Of a stretch of DNA of 64,000 nt, positions 1 through 13,165 are shown one piece after another. Under the pieces are notes generated by a model. That model was not told where the DNA came from. It saw only the letters and a list, made by a program, of their open reading frames with translations, and did no database searches. Source of the DNA: Bilabrum cf. latius (Eukaryota; Bigyra: Bicosoecida; Bigyra; Bicosoecida); contig OZ237755.1 in NCBI GenBank assembly GCA_965178125.1, forward strand, positions 62,001-126,000, written 5' to 3'. Each line of letters opens with the position of its first letter. Position 1 is the first letter of the stretch. A program made the translations under genes and the position numbers.

Positions 1-3000
1 CCCCGCTTGCTCGCCTTCCCTCCCATCCACCCGAATCCCTTAAGATCGTCACCGTCTACCGCCAGAGGCGCCTTTGCCCGAGAGGCGGCCAGCAGCGCCT
101 CAAGCTGATGGTCCCGCTCAGAGACACGAGGGCCATGACCAGAGCCTTGAACGGAGCCTCGCCGCCCGGCCTCCTCACCCCCTCCCAGGGAGCCACCGAT
201 CGAGCCGCTGGACCCCCCAGCAATTGCCTCCCGCTCATCCAGTTCCCCAGGATAGCCCGACGGAGCAACAAGCCCAGCAGCCCCTGCCCCTGCTCCTGCT
301 CCTGCCCCTGCTCCTGCTCCTGCCCCTGCTCCTGCCCCTGCTCCTGCCCCTGCTCCTGCCGCTGCTCCTGCCCCTGCCACTTCCCCACCCTTGGTCCCCA
401 TCCTGGGACCCCTGAGCTCGTCCAGCCTCCCCGCCTCGAGCAGCTCAAGGGCCCGCACAGCCCTCCCCGCCGCCCTCTCGCTCTCCTCCCTCTCCCGGGC
501 CAGCCAGCCGGCCGTGTCCACGCCCACGTGCCAGTTAGGATTGCGCCCGCTCGCAGTCAGCGCGCGAGTTAGGATGCCCCTGTTCCCTGGGCCACAGTCC
601 ACCATGCCCACGTGCCTGCAGCACTTATCCCACCCGGCGGTGAGCAAGTGCAGGTCCATGTGCTGGTGCTGCAGCCGAGCCATGCCGGTCACCGCGCCCG
701 CGTGCAGCACCGTGGTCCAGCCCACGTGCAGCAAAGCAGGCGCCTGCACATATATGTGAGGCGAGCCTGCTAGCAGCACGGGCTGTCGCTCTGGCGCGAA
801 TCCCCCCGCCGAAGCGATCTCCACCAGCGCTCGCTTCCTGTCCTGGCCCCCCAACCGGGCCAAAGAGTACACGGAGCTCTTGAGCTCGGCCGACGACATG
901 TCCAGAGAATGCCGGCGCCGGAGCCCCGGGGCTTGCAGTGGGTTTCCCGCCGCCGCCGCCTCTGCGACCCTGGCCTTGTGCACCTCGAATGCCTTGAGCA
1001 CATCCGTGAGGAGCCAGCGGGACACGCGGCCCTCATCCGAGGCCGTCACCAGGCTGAACGTGTCGGGGCAATAGAGCATGCACGTGGCGTACTCGTGCGT
1101 GTCCTCGTCAGCAGAAGTCGGTGCCACATCGTCCCCACCCTCATCGCCAGAGGGATGGTCAGGACCGGCGCTGTCAACCGCAAAGCCGCCTAAGCCCCTA
1201 CTGGATCCAGGCCGGCCTCCGGACCTGCCGCTGCGTCTGCTGTGTGACTCCCGGATGTCGTGCTTGGCCGCCTCCACCAGCTCGTCCTCTGCCTGCTGCA
1301 GCCCTGGATCGGCCCACTCGTCGGCTTCCCCTCCATACCCCTATCCCTGTCCGCCCGTCCCACTGCCACTGTCTGCAGCCATCGTCCCATCGAAGCGCAT
1401 CTTGCTCACACTCGTGCGCCGAGTCAGGTGCTGCGACAATGCGTCCGATTCCAGGACACCCATCCCCACCCAACCAGCAGAACCACCCCGGCTGCCCCCC
1501 TTCCTGTCCTCCATGGCCTGCAGCTGGGCGAGCAGGCCACCCACACCTCCTCCTGCTCCTGGGCCCCCATTCTCTCCACCCGCGGCCGCTGCGAACGCCT
1601 CTTTTCGCTGCAGGCTGTGTTTCTCCTGCTGCTTTTTCTTAAAGTCCGAGTAGTCCGCCTTGAATGCATCGGGATACTTTCTCATGAGCTCCAGCCGCTC
1701 CTCGTCCGCCCTGTCCTGCTCCCGCTTGAGTCGACGGCCCTGGATCACAGACATGAAGTCTGCCAGCTTCTTGGCAGCTTTCACCGCGGCCCCCGTGGGG
1801 TCCAACCATGACAGCGGTGCCAGCCGGAATGCAGCCAGCAGAGGCATGGTCCCTGATGACGGGCGCGCGCTCCAGAACGTGATGGTACCCGTTGTGTCCG
1901 CCACGGCGATCACTTGCTCCCTTGTGATTTCAGTGATGCAAGTCACCGCGCCCGCCACCCGGACCCTCGATTCCAGGTGCCCCGTCGTTCGCTGGTAGGC
2001 GTTGACGGCCCCAGACACGTCCCCCACCACGACCAGGTCCTGCACCTGCGACTCGCCCCGCACACCAATCACACAACTCACCTCGTCTTGCGGCCGAGAG
2101 TGCCCAGTGGCAAGCACAGTGTGGTTGTCCGGGTGCGTCCCCTTGCCATCCCGCACCGAGTGCAAGAAGACCACCCCACGGCGCCCCCTATCTCTCCATT
2201 GGGGGACGACGGGGCCTCTGGCGCCATCGGAGCCCTCTACGGTACTAACACGGCGACCGCTGTCGGTTGAAGTGCCACTGGAACCACCTCGCTTGCCTAT
2301 TTTTCGGCTCTGCAGCACCTCTGTGGACACACTAACCACTTGTCTGCGGATCCAAGCGACCCCATTTACGGGCCGCCCGTGAGACCGCAGGCTCCGAATG
2401 GTGTGCCCCGACGCGGCGTTGTGCGTCTGCACCGCTCCGCACTCGCACCCCACGGCGAATGTTACCCCCCTGGGATCCATGACCAGGCACTGGATGTTAG
2501 ACGGCGCGATATCCTTATAGACATTCAGCAACACGCCCACGATTGCGCTCCAGGCCATCACGCTGCGCCCACTAACTGTGAGCACGAGGGCGTGCTCGCC
2601 GGAGAAAGCGACCCCGGTGAGTGGGGTCTTGTTGGTGCGCACCAACAGCTCCGGCTCTCTCTGCTGCGAGTACATGTGCAGCGCTTTCAGGCCCAGCGCC
2701 AGCTACAGCTGCGGACCGTCGATCCCTGCGGCACTTTTGGCCGCTGCCTTGGCAGCCGTGGCCTCCTGCTCTGCCAGTCGGCGCTGAGCCACTCCACCCG
2801 CAGCGCTCTAATCTAGTGTACCCCCAACCAATGTCCCCACACCTCCACCCCTATGCCTGTGCTACTTGCGCTAGGGCCGCACGCACAGATCAAAGGACCG
2901 GAGGTAGCTCCCGGCGGATTTTGGGTCCCCTGGCCGCACGGATTCCTGGGTCTGTGTGCCGACCGTCTCGGCCACGTGAAACTGCTGCATGGGCCGCACA

Positions 3001-4754
3001 GGGGAACGGAGGTCCCACAGAGACACCACCCCGTCCAGCGATGCAGTGAGGATGTCGCCTGTCTCTTGGCAGCAGCGGACCCCCACCAACGGGGTCTTGT
3101 GCCCCTGGAGCGTCAGCACGCTGGACGAGACCTATGGGCTCCAGACCCTCGCCGAGTGGTCGTACGACGCACTCAGCAACAGAGACCTCTCCGCGAATAG
3201 ATCCAGCCCCACCACGCCCTGGTCGTGCCCCCGCATCACCGTCTCGCACTCCCCCGAGGTGACGTCCCATATTCTCAGCGTGCGGTCGTGCGAGGCGGAG
3301 GCTACACGGTCCTGCGTGGGGACGTCGCAGATGGCCGTGCACGCGTCTGAATGTCCCTTCATGGTGGTCAGCTGCTGCCCTGTGCTCACGTTCCACGTGT
3401 AGATCACTCCCTGGTTCGCACCACCGCTGTACAGCAGGCCGTACCGCCGCAGAAAGCTCAGGGTCAGCTGGGCCTGCGGCGTGGGCCATGACTGCACAAC
3501 CTGGTATTGCTTGGGGCCCGGGCTCAGGTCCCAGAGGGCGATGGTCGAGTTGCTGGCGGCTGTAAGAAGGAACGTTTTGTCTCGGGCGCTGGCGCTGCTG
3601 GCCATGAAAGGCTCCACAGCCTCCACCTGCGCCCCCTGTCCCTGCAGCAGAGCGAAGGGCCGCAGCCCAAGCCTGGGAGCTCTGTTCTCGTCCGAGTCGT
3701 CCAGCGCAAACGCGCCCAGCTTGCCACTGTTCGACCCGCCGCCACCGTGCTGCTGCGACTGTTCCCCGTGAATTCCAGTGGCCAGCGTCTCCCCATCCGA
3801 GGCTATCCCCGCGGCGGGAGGCCCTTCGTTCCCTCCCTCCAGCCCCATCAGAGTGATGCCCCGCTTGCGGCCCTCCACCACGGCCAACGAGTCCAAAGAG
3901 GGTATGTACCGCACGATCGTCACACCCTCGGCGGTCGTGGAGGAGGAGGAGCCCCCCTCTCCGCCCCCCGCACCCCCGTCCCCCGCTCCGCCCAGGATCC
4001 CCGCACCCACGACTCCTGCCCTACCATTCGCATCCGCAATGGGAGGCACCGGCACTGCGCTGCGGCCGACCTCACGGGCTGCCTGGGCCGCGCCCACGGG
4101 ATCTAGGGAGGTCTGTACGCGACGAGCATCGCTACGAAGCCTATCCAAGTCTCCTACTGTTCGTTCGGTTACGATCGACGTGAGCTTGTCAGCATCTACA
4201 CGCTCCCCTGCCAGCAAAGTGTGCCGCTTGAGCACCTGCTTCAGGCGCGAGCCGGCCTGTTTCTTGGACAGAACTACTGAAGACTCGCCTTGCACCGCCA
4301 ATGCAGCATCGGTTGTGCTTGCACCTGATGACACATAGACTGCAGCCCGATCGAACGTCGCAACCTGGCCAGAGCGAGCCTCCCGCTCTGCGATCAAAGC
4401 GGACTATTGCAGTACGAAGGCGCTCATCTCGCGCCAATCCACAGACCCGTCGCCGTCCGTATCTAATCTATCAAATATTCGGTAAACTGCCGCCTGAATA
4501 ACTTGCTGGCCAAGCTCTACCTCCACTGCGAGCTCATCAGTGCTGGTCGCTCCTAGTTTCGGGGCCGGCTCCCCTTCCAACGGAAACGCGCCTTCCCTCC
4601 TCAGCCGAAACTTTTTCGGTAGCAATCGCAGCATAATGGCAGCAAATTCGTCCCTCGAAAGTCGTGTGTGTGGTCGCATTTCGAACTCCTCTCGTAGTTT
4701 TATCTAGGACCCAGGGTCGTTCAGATTCATCAAAATCACGTCTACGGCACGCAT
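1..4754 (-). CDS. EF-hand and WD40-repeat protein (WDR49-like), C-terminus beyond the left edge
   Basis: One reading frame runs from an ATG at 4754 to the window edge, crossing eight in-frame TAG codons (4704, 4404, 3132, 2871, 2862, 2808, 2703, 1341) and no TAA or TGA. An EF-hand loop (DTDGDGSVDW, about residue 100) is followed by WD repeats from about residue 390 onward, with typical blade ends such as SHDRTLRIWD, SYDHSARVW and SLDGVVSLWD. TAG 3132 lies directly after one blade and the next blade follows in frame. EF-hand followed by WD40 repeats resembles the WDR49/EFCAB8 group of axonemal proteins; a scaffold or calcium-sensing role in cilia is inferred. The tail is charged, with a Gly-Ala tract at 280-370. 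A later ATG at 4730 is an alternative start. It is divergent from the next gene, 167 bp away. Confidence 0.8.
280..372. repeat. GCAGGA-type hexanucleotide microsatellite
   Basis: Imperfect repeats of CCTGCT/CCCTGC on the plus strand encode an alternating Gly-Ala tract in the C-terminal tail of the WD40 protein on the minus strand. The unit length is a multiple of three, so the frame survives length changes. Confidence 0.85.
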
Positions 4755-4921
4755 GGAGCGGCGCTACACCTATCCAAACAAGCTGGTTCTTGGACTTTCC
4801 ATTGTTGATGCTCCTGGACCCGGTGGTCAACGTTTTTAGTTGTCGGCATCCGTTGAAGGAGCTGCGCACGTAATTCCGGCTTGGGCCCGCCAGACGCGTG
4901 TTTCCTCACGGGCTCATTGCG
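4755..4921. promoter_or_regulatory. Divergent intergenic region (shared promoter)
   Basis: 167 bp separate the start of the EF-hand/WD40 gene (minus) from that of the membrane-protein gene (plus). Both promoters must lie here or inside the genes. No defined element was recognised. Confidence 0.35.
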
Positions 4922-6931
4922 ATGATACTAGCTGCGCTAGCGTTGCTCGCACACGTAATTGTAGGGCGCACATATGTAGATATATCACCCTCGGCGTGCA
5001 TTTCATCTGGGTCTTGGAAACTCGCAAGCAGCGGGCCGATTGTCTCAGGTAGCAGAATTCGATTTTTACCGTGGGCAGACAGCTTGCGAGAAGACCACGT
5101 GTGGGCTGATGTGTTGACAGCAGCATCACATGCATTTGCATTTGTTGAACTTCGCGCCGTATCTGGGCATGGAGCTACATTGCCGGTGCAAGCGTACAGC
5201 CGAGGCGGCAGCCGATTGCAAGCAGCGGGCGGCCGCAATTCCATTCGACTGTCTCCGTTCCAATCTGCCGAGCTTGTGATAGGTCAACAGTCTGGTTTAA
5301 CGTCAAAGGTTAGCTTGCATTGCAGATTGAACGCCTCGGACCCTAGCAACTGGATCCATCCCGTGTGTGGATGCCTCCTGGTTCTCGTTGCAGGCCCGCT
5401 TGCGGCCGCCGCCCTGGGTTGGCTGTAGGTGCAGCGCAGACGCTAGGGGTGTGGTTTCATATTCAGTATCGGTGCCGTGCTTGCACTCGCTCATGTTGCC
5501 GCTATCGTGACTCCTGTGGCCTCCCTCCGCCGAGTAGTTGACTTGAGGGCTTGTCCTGCCGACCTGCGAGCCACTGGGCCAGGGCCAGGGCCAGGTGCAG
5601 GCAGTCAAGGGCGCTCCCATGGCATTACACACGGAGTCGAAGACTTGTCAGCGCCTCGGTACGTTGCCTCGCGCTCGAATCGTCTGCCCAGTGCGCCTCG
5701 GGCGAGCAGCAGCCGCGCTGCAATTCCCACGTGGACACAGCGGACAGGGAGCCCCAGGGCGGGTGTAGGCGAGGGGGTTGTTGCCTAGGAGTAGACCAGT
5801 GGATGGCAAGATCATGACGCTGGAATTGATAGTGGGCATGCCTCAAGCCTGGCTCCTGGGGCTGTGCACGGCGTGCGCGGGCTGGCGGGCGTGGCGGCGG
5901 CTCTGCTGGACGGGGATACCCTGGGTCGGCTGGGCAGGGAGGCAACAGCAGGGGCTGCGGATGGCCTGACAAGTGAAATACGGGTTCCTCGATGGCTTGT
6001 GAGGTCGAGCGTGGATGCAGCCAGGCAGCAGCAGCGGGCAGGAGGCTCGGCTGCAGGCCAGCAGGGGGGGTGGGATCCGCTGCCGTCCGTTCTCCCCGTG
6101 GCCATCGAGGACTCGGATGCGTGCTGGGGGGAGGAGGGGATGGAGAGGGGCACTGGAGGAGGGGTGCGGGTGCTGCTGCGAGTAAGCTGGGCAGCTGTGG
6201 CGCTGTGGGCGTACATTGCGGGGTGTGGGGTGCTGCTGGCTGGGCTGGCGGTGGCGTGTCCAGGACAGGGCCAGGGCCGGGACCAGAGCCAAGGCGAGGG
6301 TGCAGCGAGAGATAATGTCAGGTGGGAGGGGAGTGGGACGGGCCCGGGGCCGGGGTCAGGATCGGGGAAATGGAGAACAACCGTTGGGGCCCAGGGCGGC
6401 TCGAGGCCGGGTCCAGGCACATTGAGGGAACAAGGAACGCTGTCGTGCAATGCACCCAGCGGCACTCGCGGGCCCGGCCCCTGGATCGCGCAGGGTGCTC
6501 TGCAGGCCCTGGGACTGCTGGTGCTGGCCTCGAGCTGCGCGCACGCGGGGGTAAGCGCGGGGCTAGTGGTGGGAGCGGGGTGGCTCGCGTGGGGGCGGCG
6601 GTGCAGTTGGCGGGGTTGCTGCGAGTGTGCCGATTCGGGGGCTGCCAGAGCAGATCATTGCTGTCGTGGCGGGTGCTTGGGCTGCGCCGGTGGCTGCTGT
6701 ACATGGATCTGCTGTGCATGCAGCGCAATTGGAGCAGCGTGCTCGCTGGGGGGTAAGAGGGAGTACGATGGCGGTATAAGTACGCGTGCAGGTCATGACG
6801 CAAGTAGGTCCACCGGCAGCACAGCGCCCGCAGCTGCCCGACGGCGATCAGATGTTCGTCTGGCGCGTGCGAGCTCGATTGGGCCAGATTTATCGATGCG
6901 AAGGCGGGTGGCTGCAGTGCCGGACAATTGA
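4922..6931 (+). CDS. Predicted multi-pass membrane protein of unknown function
   Basis: I do not recognise this family. Reading through TAG at 5426, 5444, 5786 and 5792 gives about 669 residues ending at TGA 6929. The ATG at 4922 opens a hydrophobic signal or anchor segment (residues 1-15). More hydrophobic stretches lie near residues 150-170, 175-197 (just beyond two TAGs), 415-445 and 525-560. The region between residues 20 and 145 looks like a lumenal or extracellular domain. From about 6550 the frame becomes Cys-rich and less protein-like. A good donor (GTAAGC near 6550) and a later CAG could mark an intron that moves the end to a TAA near 6754. The 3' structure is therefore uncertain, and so is translation of the low-complexity middle. 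Confidence 0.5.
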
Positions 6932-7265
6932 TACATTGGATCAACGCGTTGATTTTATGCAGGTTGTTGGCAGCTGAATTCGCTCTGCCCCTACGGCCAA
7001 GGCTATCCCCGGATGGCAGCAATGGCTGTTCGTGCAATTGAATCCGTATGCGGCCGGATGCGACCTAGCTGCCCATCCGGAGCGATTCTAGATTCTAGAT
7101 CTAGTGGTTCACGTCCGGCCCGCTCGTCGTTGGGATGCGGGGGAGGACACACTTTGGACTGATTCTCCAGTGAATACAGTGAGACCAGGTTGATTTCGTT
7201 AGTCTGCAGTACGCGCTCCGTTCAGCAATCTGGATGCGCACCGCATCATGCTGTCTACCACTCGC
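6932..7265. other. Convergent intergenic spacer, no gene seen
   Basis: 334 bp between two convergent gene ends. It contains a short CTAGATT-like duplication near 7087-7103 and nothing else I can assign. No tRNA or other RNA gene was recognised by eye. Confidence 0.5.
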
Positions 7266-10200
7266 TCACTGCAAGAGCCCGAGGAGAGCCATGGGGTCAG
7301 CGCCTGAGGGTGCACCCCCAGAGCTGGCCGCAGCGGCGGGCCGTCTCCCCCGCCCCCGGCCCCGGCCCCTCCCCCTCGAGACTGGTGGCAGCATCGACAT
7401 GGGCGGCAGGTCGCCGGACTAGCTGGCAGGCTTGCGGACAGGAGACGCAGTCGGTACACCCGCGAAGATGTCGGCCAGCGGGTCCTCGGCTGCCTGTGCC
7501 GCTGGTCTACTGCTCTTGCTGCCAGGCGTGTACCCCAGCCCGGGGGGATACACCTTGGACTTGGACTTGGACGCCGGCGCTGGGCTCGCTGGTGGCAGCG
7601 CAACGGCGCCGTCACCGGGCTGAGACCCGCCCGCGCTGCCTAGCATGCGCAGGACCTCATCCGCCACCGTGTCTCGTGTCACCGGCTCGTCCACCTCTGC
7701 CCCATGCTGGCCCTGGCCCTTGCCACCCTGCCCGGTCCCCGCGCCCCTCGCACGGCGCTGCCTGCGAGCAGCCCTGGCAGGGTCCATGCCCACCGGCACA
7801 CGGCCCTCCTTGGACAGCGTGGACACCAGCGGGGCGGGCTCCGAGGGACCCGCTTGTTCCCTGGAGCTGCCCCTGCCCTTACCGCTGGCTCGCGAAGAAG
7901 ACCTGCTGCCCTGCCCCTGCCCCTCCCCGTTCACGTCATCCTTGGCCCAGTCCTCCACGGGCGCGTCCCCGTCCATGTCCAACTCCTCCCCCTCCTCCTC
8001 GCGCCTCGCTGCGCGGGCCTCCGCGCGCCGCTGCTCCTCGGCCTCCACGGTCTCCTGGACCAGCTCCCTTGCCCGCTCCACCTGCGCTGCCCGCCCCTTG
8101 AGCACCACAACCCCCCTCTCCCTGTCGATGTCCACACGAGCGCCCGACTCGTCCTGGATCTCCCGCACCCTCGCTCCCTTGGAGCCCACGATGGCAGGGA
8201 TGCTGCTCCCGTGCACAGGCACCTCCTCCACGGCCCGGTCCTTCCGCGCATCGACCGCCCCCTGCAGCACCTCGGAGAGCGCCTCTACCGCCTCGTCCAG
8301 CGCCTCCTGCGAGTCGGCCTGGACCGAGATCTCCCTCGGAGCCATGTCCTGCGCGTCGGCGGCCTCGCCCTCCTGCCGCTCCGGCCGCGGGCCCACGTTG
8401 ATGCGGGCGTGGGTGGCAGCCTCCACCTCACGCAGCGCCGCCGCCTGCCCCCTCATGAGTGCACCCACCGCGAAATCAGGGCACACCACCCGGCACCGCA
8501 TGGCCTGCAGCTCCCGGACGGCCTCCCTCACCGCCTCTGCACCCCGCTGCAGCGTCTCCTCGTCCCCAGCCCGAACCACCACGGATGCCATAGACACCGC
8601 CGGTGCCTCAACGCCGATGCACACCACGCGAGCCCCGGCCGCCGCCCCATCCGCGCCCGCCCTGCGGACCGATGCAGATCTCCGAATGTCGATCCTGCAC
8701 CCGGTCCTCTTCTGCAGGGCCTGCACAGTCTTGCCCTGCTTGCCCACGAATCCGCCCAGCAGCGAGTCTTCCAGCAGCACAGTAGCAGTGCGCCTCGCAT
8801 CCGCCGCAGCAGCCTTGAGCACAAGCTCCTTGCCCTCTTCTGCCGAAGCGGCGTCGAGCGCACACACCACCACGTGGTTGGCGGACGCGTTGGTCCACAC
8901 CGATGAGCCCGGCAGCGCGTCCTGCACCCGCTGCAGCGGGGTCCGGGAGTCGGTGGGCGTGGCCCCGCCCGCCTCCTCACCCTCCTCCTTGCCGCCCTCT
9001 GTGCCCTCGGCCTGCGCCTGCGCCTGCGCCTGGGGTGCCTCCTCGAGGGCGGCGGCCGCGCCCTCCTCCAGCTCCACCAGCTGCACCGCCGCCCCGATTG
9101 TGTGCGCGAGGATGACCTCAACGGAGTGCACCGCCTTGGCCAGCGCCCCGCTGTCGGCCGAGGTCAGCACCAGAGGAGTGCGCACAGGCATGCCCTCATC
9201 CCCAGCTCCATCATCTGCCTCCACCTCCACCTCCGCCTCTCCCGCGGCGGGAGCATCATCCGGTGAGGCCCCCGCCCCCGAGGCGGGCTCTGCCTCCTTG
9301 CCCTTGCCAGCATCTCCCGCGGGTTTCTCCAGCCTCCAGACCTGCCTGGGCTGCAGCGTGAGCCCGAACGGGTCCGCCGCCACCTAGGCCGCCGACCTGC
9401 CCCCTCCTCCTCCTCGCGAGGACCCCTCCTGCCCCTGACCAGCCCCTCCCGCGGACCCTCCTCTCGCCGCAAGAGGCCCCGCCTGCGGCATGCTGCCGCC
9501 AGCCGCCCGGATCTGCTCGCCGAGCAGCACCCCCTTGACTCCCGAGCCCCGGATCACTCGCACCAGAGAGGCGCGGGCGGGGCCTGCCAGGCGGCGCGCG
9601 TGCGGCCGCAGCAGGGGCAGCACGGCCACGCTCCCCCGCGCCATGCCCTGCACGGCGGCCTGCGTGGCCACGGCCTCAGCGGGCGAGCCTCTTACGGACA
9701 CGGTCGTGTTGCCGCCCACCACTGCCCCCCGCCTGCGGTCGATGTCGATGCGTGCCCCCAGCTGCTGCTGCAGGGCGCGGATCGTGGCCCCCCTGCGGCC
9801 AACCAGCTCGTTCAGCTTGGCCTCAGGGAAGCTCACCTCCAGATCGAGCTGCACTGCCCCCCGCAGCAGCTCCCGCACCTCCGCGGCGCACGCCTCACAC
9901 GCCTCTGGCTGGCCCCTAACGGCCAGCATGCCCCTCTCCCGGTCGATGCCCAGCCTGCACTCGTGCTTCTCCTCCAACCCTCGCAGGGTGCCGCCCCCGC
10001 GCCCCACCACGGCCCGGATGCAGTCGTCCAGCGCGCGATCGTCGGCCTTCATGACGTCCCGGCGCGCCCTCCCCGGCTCCAGAGGATCCAACGGGGCCCC
10101 GCTCTTCTTGCCCCTGCCGCGCCCGCGGCCCCTGCCCCGGCCGCGGCGCCTGCCGCCGCCACTCCCCCCACCCGTGGCCTGCAGCGCCGCCTCCAGCTCG

Positions 10201-12926
10201 CGCATGGCCGCAGGCGAGGGCCGCAGCGGCACCTCCACGACGGACAGGTCCAGCCCCGCCGCCTCCCGGATGGCCTCCACGGCCGCGTCCAGCTTCTCCT
10301 CGGGGGCCCGGATGTACACGTTGCCCTCTCTGTCCACCCGGATGGTGGCCCCCGTGTCCTCCTCCAGCTGGCGCAGGTTCTTGCCCCCCTGCCCGATGAA
10401 CTCGGACTCGAACCCGCGGGGCAGCCGCAGCTGCCGGTTGGTCCTCGCGATCTCGTCGAGGGCCGCGCGCACCAGCTCGGCCCCCTTGGCCGCCGTCTCC
10501 TTGGTGCCCGTCACCTCCACGAGTCCCCACTCCCGGTTGACCCTCAAGTCCTCGCACCCGGCCTCCTTCTGAAGCCGCTGGATGTTGCTGCCCTTCTCGC
10601 CCACCAGGTCGCCCACCACGTCGCCCGCGGGCAGCGGCACCTCCTCCATCACGTGCGCGGCCAGGATCTCCTCCACGAGCGCGCGGGCCTTGGCAACAGC
10701 CTCCTCGCTCCCGCTCAGGAGGACCTTGCCCGGGCCTCGCCGCGGCTGAGGGCCCCTGCGCCTGCCCCCCTTGCCTCCCCTGCGGCCCCCTCCCCCTCCC
10801 TGCGAGGACCCGCCCCCGTTTGCCCCCTCGGGCGGGGTCAGCTTGGGTCCTTTCTTGACGTCGATGGCCGCCTCTGACTCCTGCTGCAGCCGCTGGATGG
10901 TGGCCCCCTTCTTGCCCAGCAGGGCAGGTATGACGTGGTCCCCCACCTCGATCTCCTCCTGCGTGTAGGCCCCCACGGCCTCCTCCACCATGCCCTTGGC
11001 CTTGGCCAGCACCTCGGGGTCCTCCGCGCGGATCTGGATCAGGGCACGGCCCGACTCGAGCGGGACCGGGGGCGCGCGCCCGCCCCTACGCCCTCCCCCG
11101 TCTCCCGGGAGGAACACGTCGATCTCGGCCCCGCTGTCCTGTCGCAGGGCCTGGATGGCCTTGCCCCGCTGGCTGATGAGCTGCTTGGCGGGCAGTTCCC
11201 CCACGAACATGCGCACCCGAGTGGTCTCGAAGGTCTCGATCATCGCGGCGATGGCCGGGAGGGCAGCATCCAGCTGAGCCCTCGTGCCGGACACTGTCAG
11301 CTTGGCAGTCTTCCCGTCCGCTGCCTGATCCTCCTCATCGTCATCGTCCTCATCCTCCTCGCTGTCGTCAGCGCCGCTGCCCGCCTTCTCCTCCTCCCTG
11401 CCACCAGCAGCAGCACCGCCCCGCCCCCCGCGGCCCCGGCCCCCTCTTCCCCTGCCCCTTCCGCTCGCCCCCCTGTCGATGTCGATCTTGACCCTGCTTC
11501 CCTTCTGCAGCTCCTGGATGTGCTTGCCCTTGTCCGCCAGCAAATACCCGATGAAGTCCGACTCCACGGGCACGACCTCCCTGTGCTCTGCCTGCTCCTC
11601 CACGATCTCCCGCAGGCGAGCCAGCGCCGCCTCCAGCTTGCCCCCGTCCAGGCTCCACACCTCCACGCGCACGGTCACGTCGTCCAGAGAGGTGACCCCA
11701 TCTTCCAGCGCGGCCCCGCGGTCGCCCACCTCCACCCGCACGTGTTCGTCCGCCTGCAGCTCCCTCAGATTCTTCCCCTTGGCCCCGATCACGCCGGGCA
11801 GCGACCGCAGTGGCACCTCCACGCCCCGGCACGCGCCGGCCGCCATCTCGGACAGCACGGCCGCGGCGGATCGCGCGTTGGCCCGGGTCCCGCTGGCAGT
11901 GAGCGTGGCGGTATCGTTGCTGAGCCGGCCCCCCTCCCCCCTGTCGATGTCCACCCGCACGGTGTGCTCCCCCTCGAGGGCCTTGAGTGCGCTCGCCGAG
12001 TCCGCCAGCAGCAAAGAGGCGAAGGCTCCGGGCACCTTCGCGGTGGCCTTCTCGTTCGCGGAGAGCTCCCGGATTCGGTCCCGGGCGCTCTTAATGCCTG
12101 CCGGGATGCCCCTCACACGCACCAGAACCTTGCCGCGGCGGTGCGCTTCCACCGCGTCAGCGCTTGGGAGGGGCGGGCCGCCGCCGCGACGACCCCTGCG
12201 CACAGGCTTGCCTCCGGCGGCTGCGGCTGCCTCTTGCTCCTGCAGCTCAGTCTGGTGCTTCTCGAATCGCTCCTCGTCGCCCTCCCGCAGCGTTTCGATG
12301 TCAAGGACCACCCCGGAATCGTTCTCGATCACCTCTTTGGCGGCGCCGCCGCGTCCCAGCACGCGAGACAGCGCGTCGCGTGGGATTTCAAGGGTCTCTT
12401 CCATGATGCTACTTGCATCGATTGTGACTCCAGGGTTGGCAGTCTGTATGCGGTCGCGGAGTAGCTCGCGCCGGAGCTTAGGCCGCACCGTGTCGAGGTT
12501 CGTTCTTATCTTGTCGAGCCTTCCGTCAAGCGTTTTGCGGAGCTCCTTTAGCTCATCAATCCGTTTCTACAACCCTGCCCTGCCGTCCAGGTCGCGCATT
12601 TGCCGCTTCAGGGTCTGGATCTAACGCATGATACCGCGCTCTTCCGATGACGGCAAGTTGCTCGAGCTCTCGAGGTAGTACTCCAGGTCATCAACTTCGT
12701 CCTACAAAGACTGTGCTGACCTGCGCGAGCCCTTTGGATTTCGCTTGAACAGAGCAGCAAGCTCATCCGAGACGCTTCGAACCTGTTTCAGAGTAGATTC
12801 GCGGTCGGCCTCGAGCTTGAGAACCAGGGCCTTTAGCGACTCCGACATGCTCTCCTCCTCAACATCTGCGCCTCCAGCAACAGGCCCGCTAGAAAAGAAT
12901 GATGACGAGCTGCCTACGGCAGCCAT
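7266..12926 (-). CDS. Vigilin-like multi-KH-domain RNA-binding protein
   Basis: An unbroken frame of about 1,886 residues runs from ATG 12926 to TGA 7266, crossing TAG at 12702, 12621, 12567, 9384 and 7419. The first 130 residues form a coiled coil in which three TAGs sit at heptad-compatible positions. About 14 KH-like units follow, most with a recognisable GxxG loop and the usual hydrophobic pattern (for example VLGRGGAAKEV, FIGQGGKNLRQL, LVGRRGATIRAL, FVGKQGKTVQAL, IVGSKGARVREI). A few units have degenerate loops (LADSASALKAL, RGQAAALREV). Vigilin/Scp160 proteins carry 14-15 KH domains and bind mRNA on ribosomes and ER; that role is inferred here. Arg-Gly-rich linkers and an RG-rich C-terminus are present, and the RG-rich end lies beyond TAG 7419. 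No introns are needed. Confidence 0.88.
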
Positions 12927-13165
12927 ATTGAGCGGTAGTCCGCCTAGAATCAATACACGTTGGCACTGGCGATGCGGCCGGTTTTCGAGTCATAACAACA
13001 CGCTACTTTGTTTCCGGAACCAAAAACAAATTGGTCACTCCTCTGCACAATATCGGCACAGTGCGGGCAGAAGGTGTTTATTAGCGCGTTCGCGTAGCAC
13101 ATGGCGTCTATTACAGCTCGCTGGAGGGTGCACCACGGATGAAGCGCAATACTTGGCAGTGAAAC
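12927..13165. promoter_or_regulatory. Divergent intergenic region (vigilin / EF-G2)
   Basis: 239 bp between two divergent ATGs, more AT-rich than the flanking genes. It presumably holds both promoters; no specific motif was identified. Confidence 0.35.
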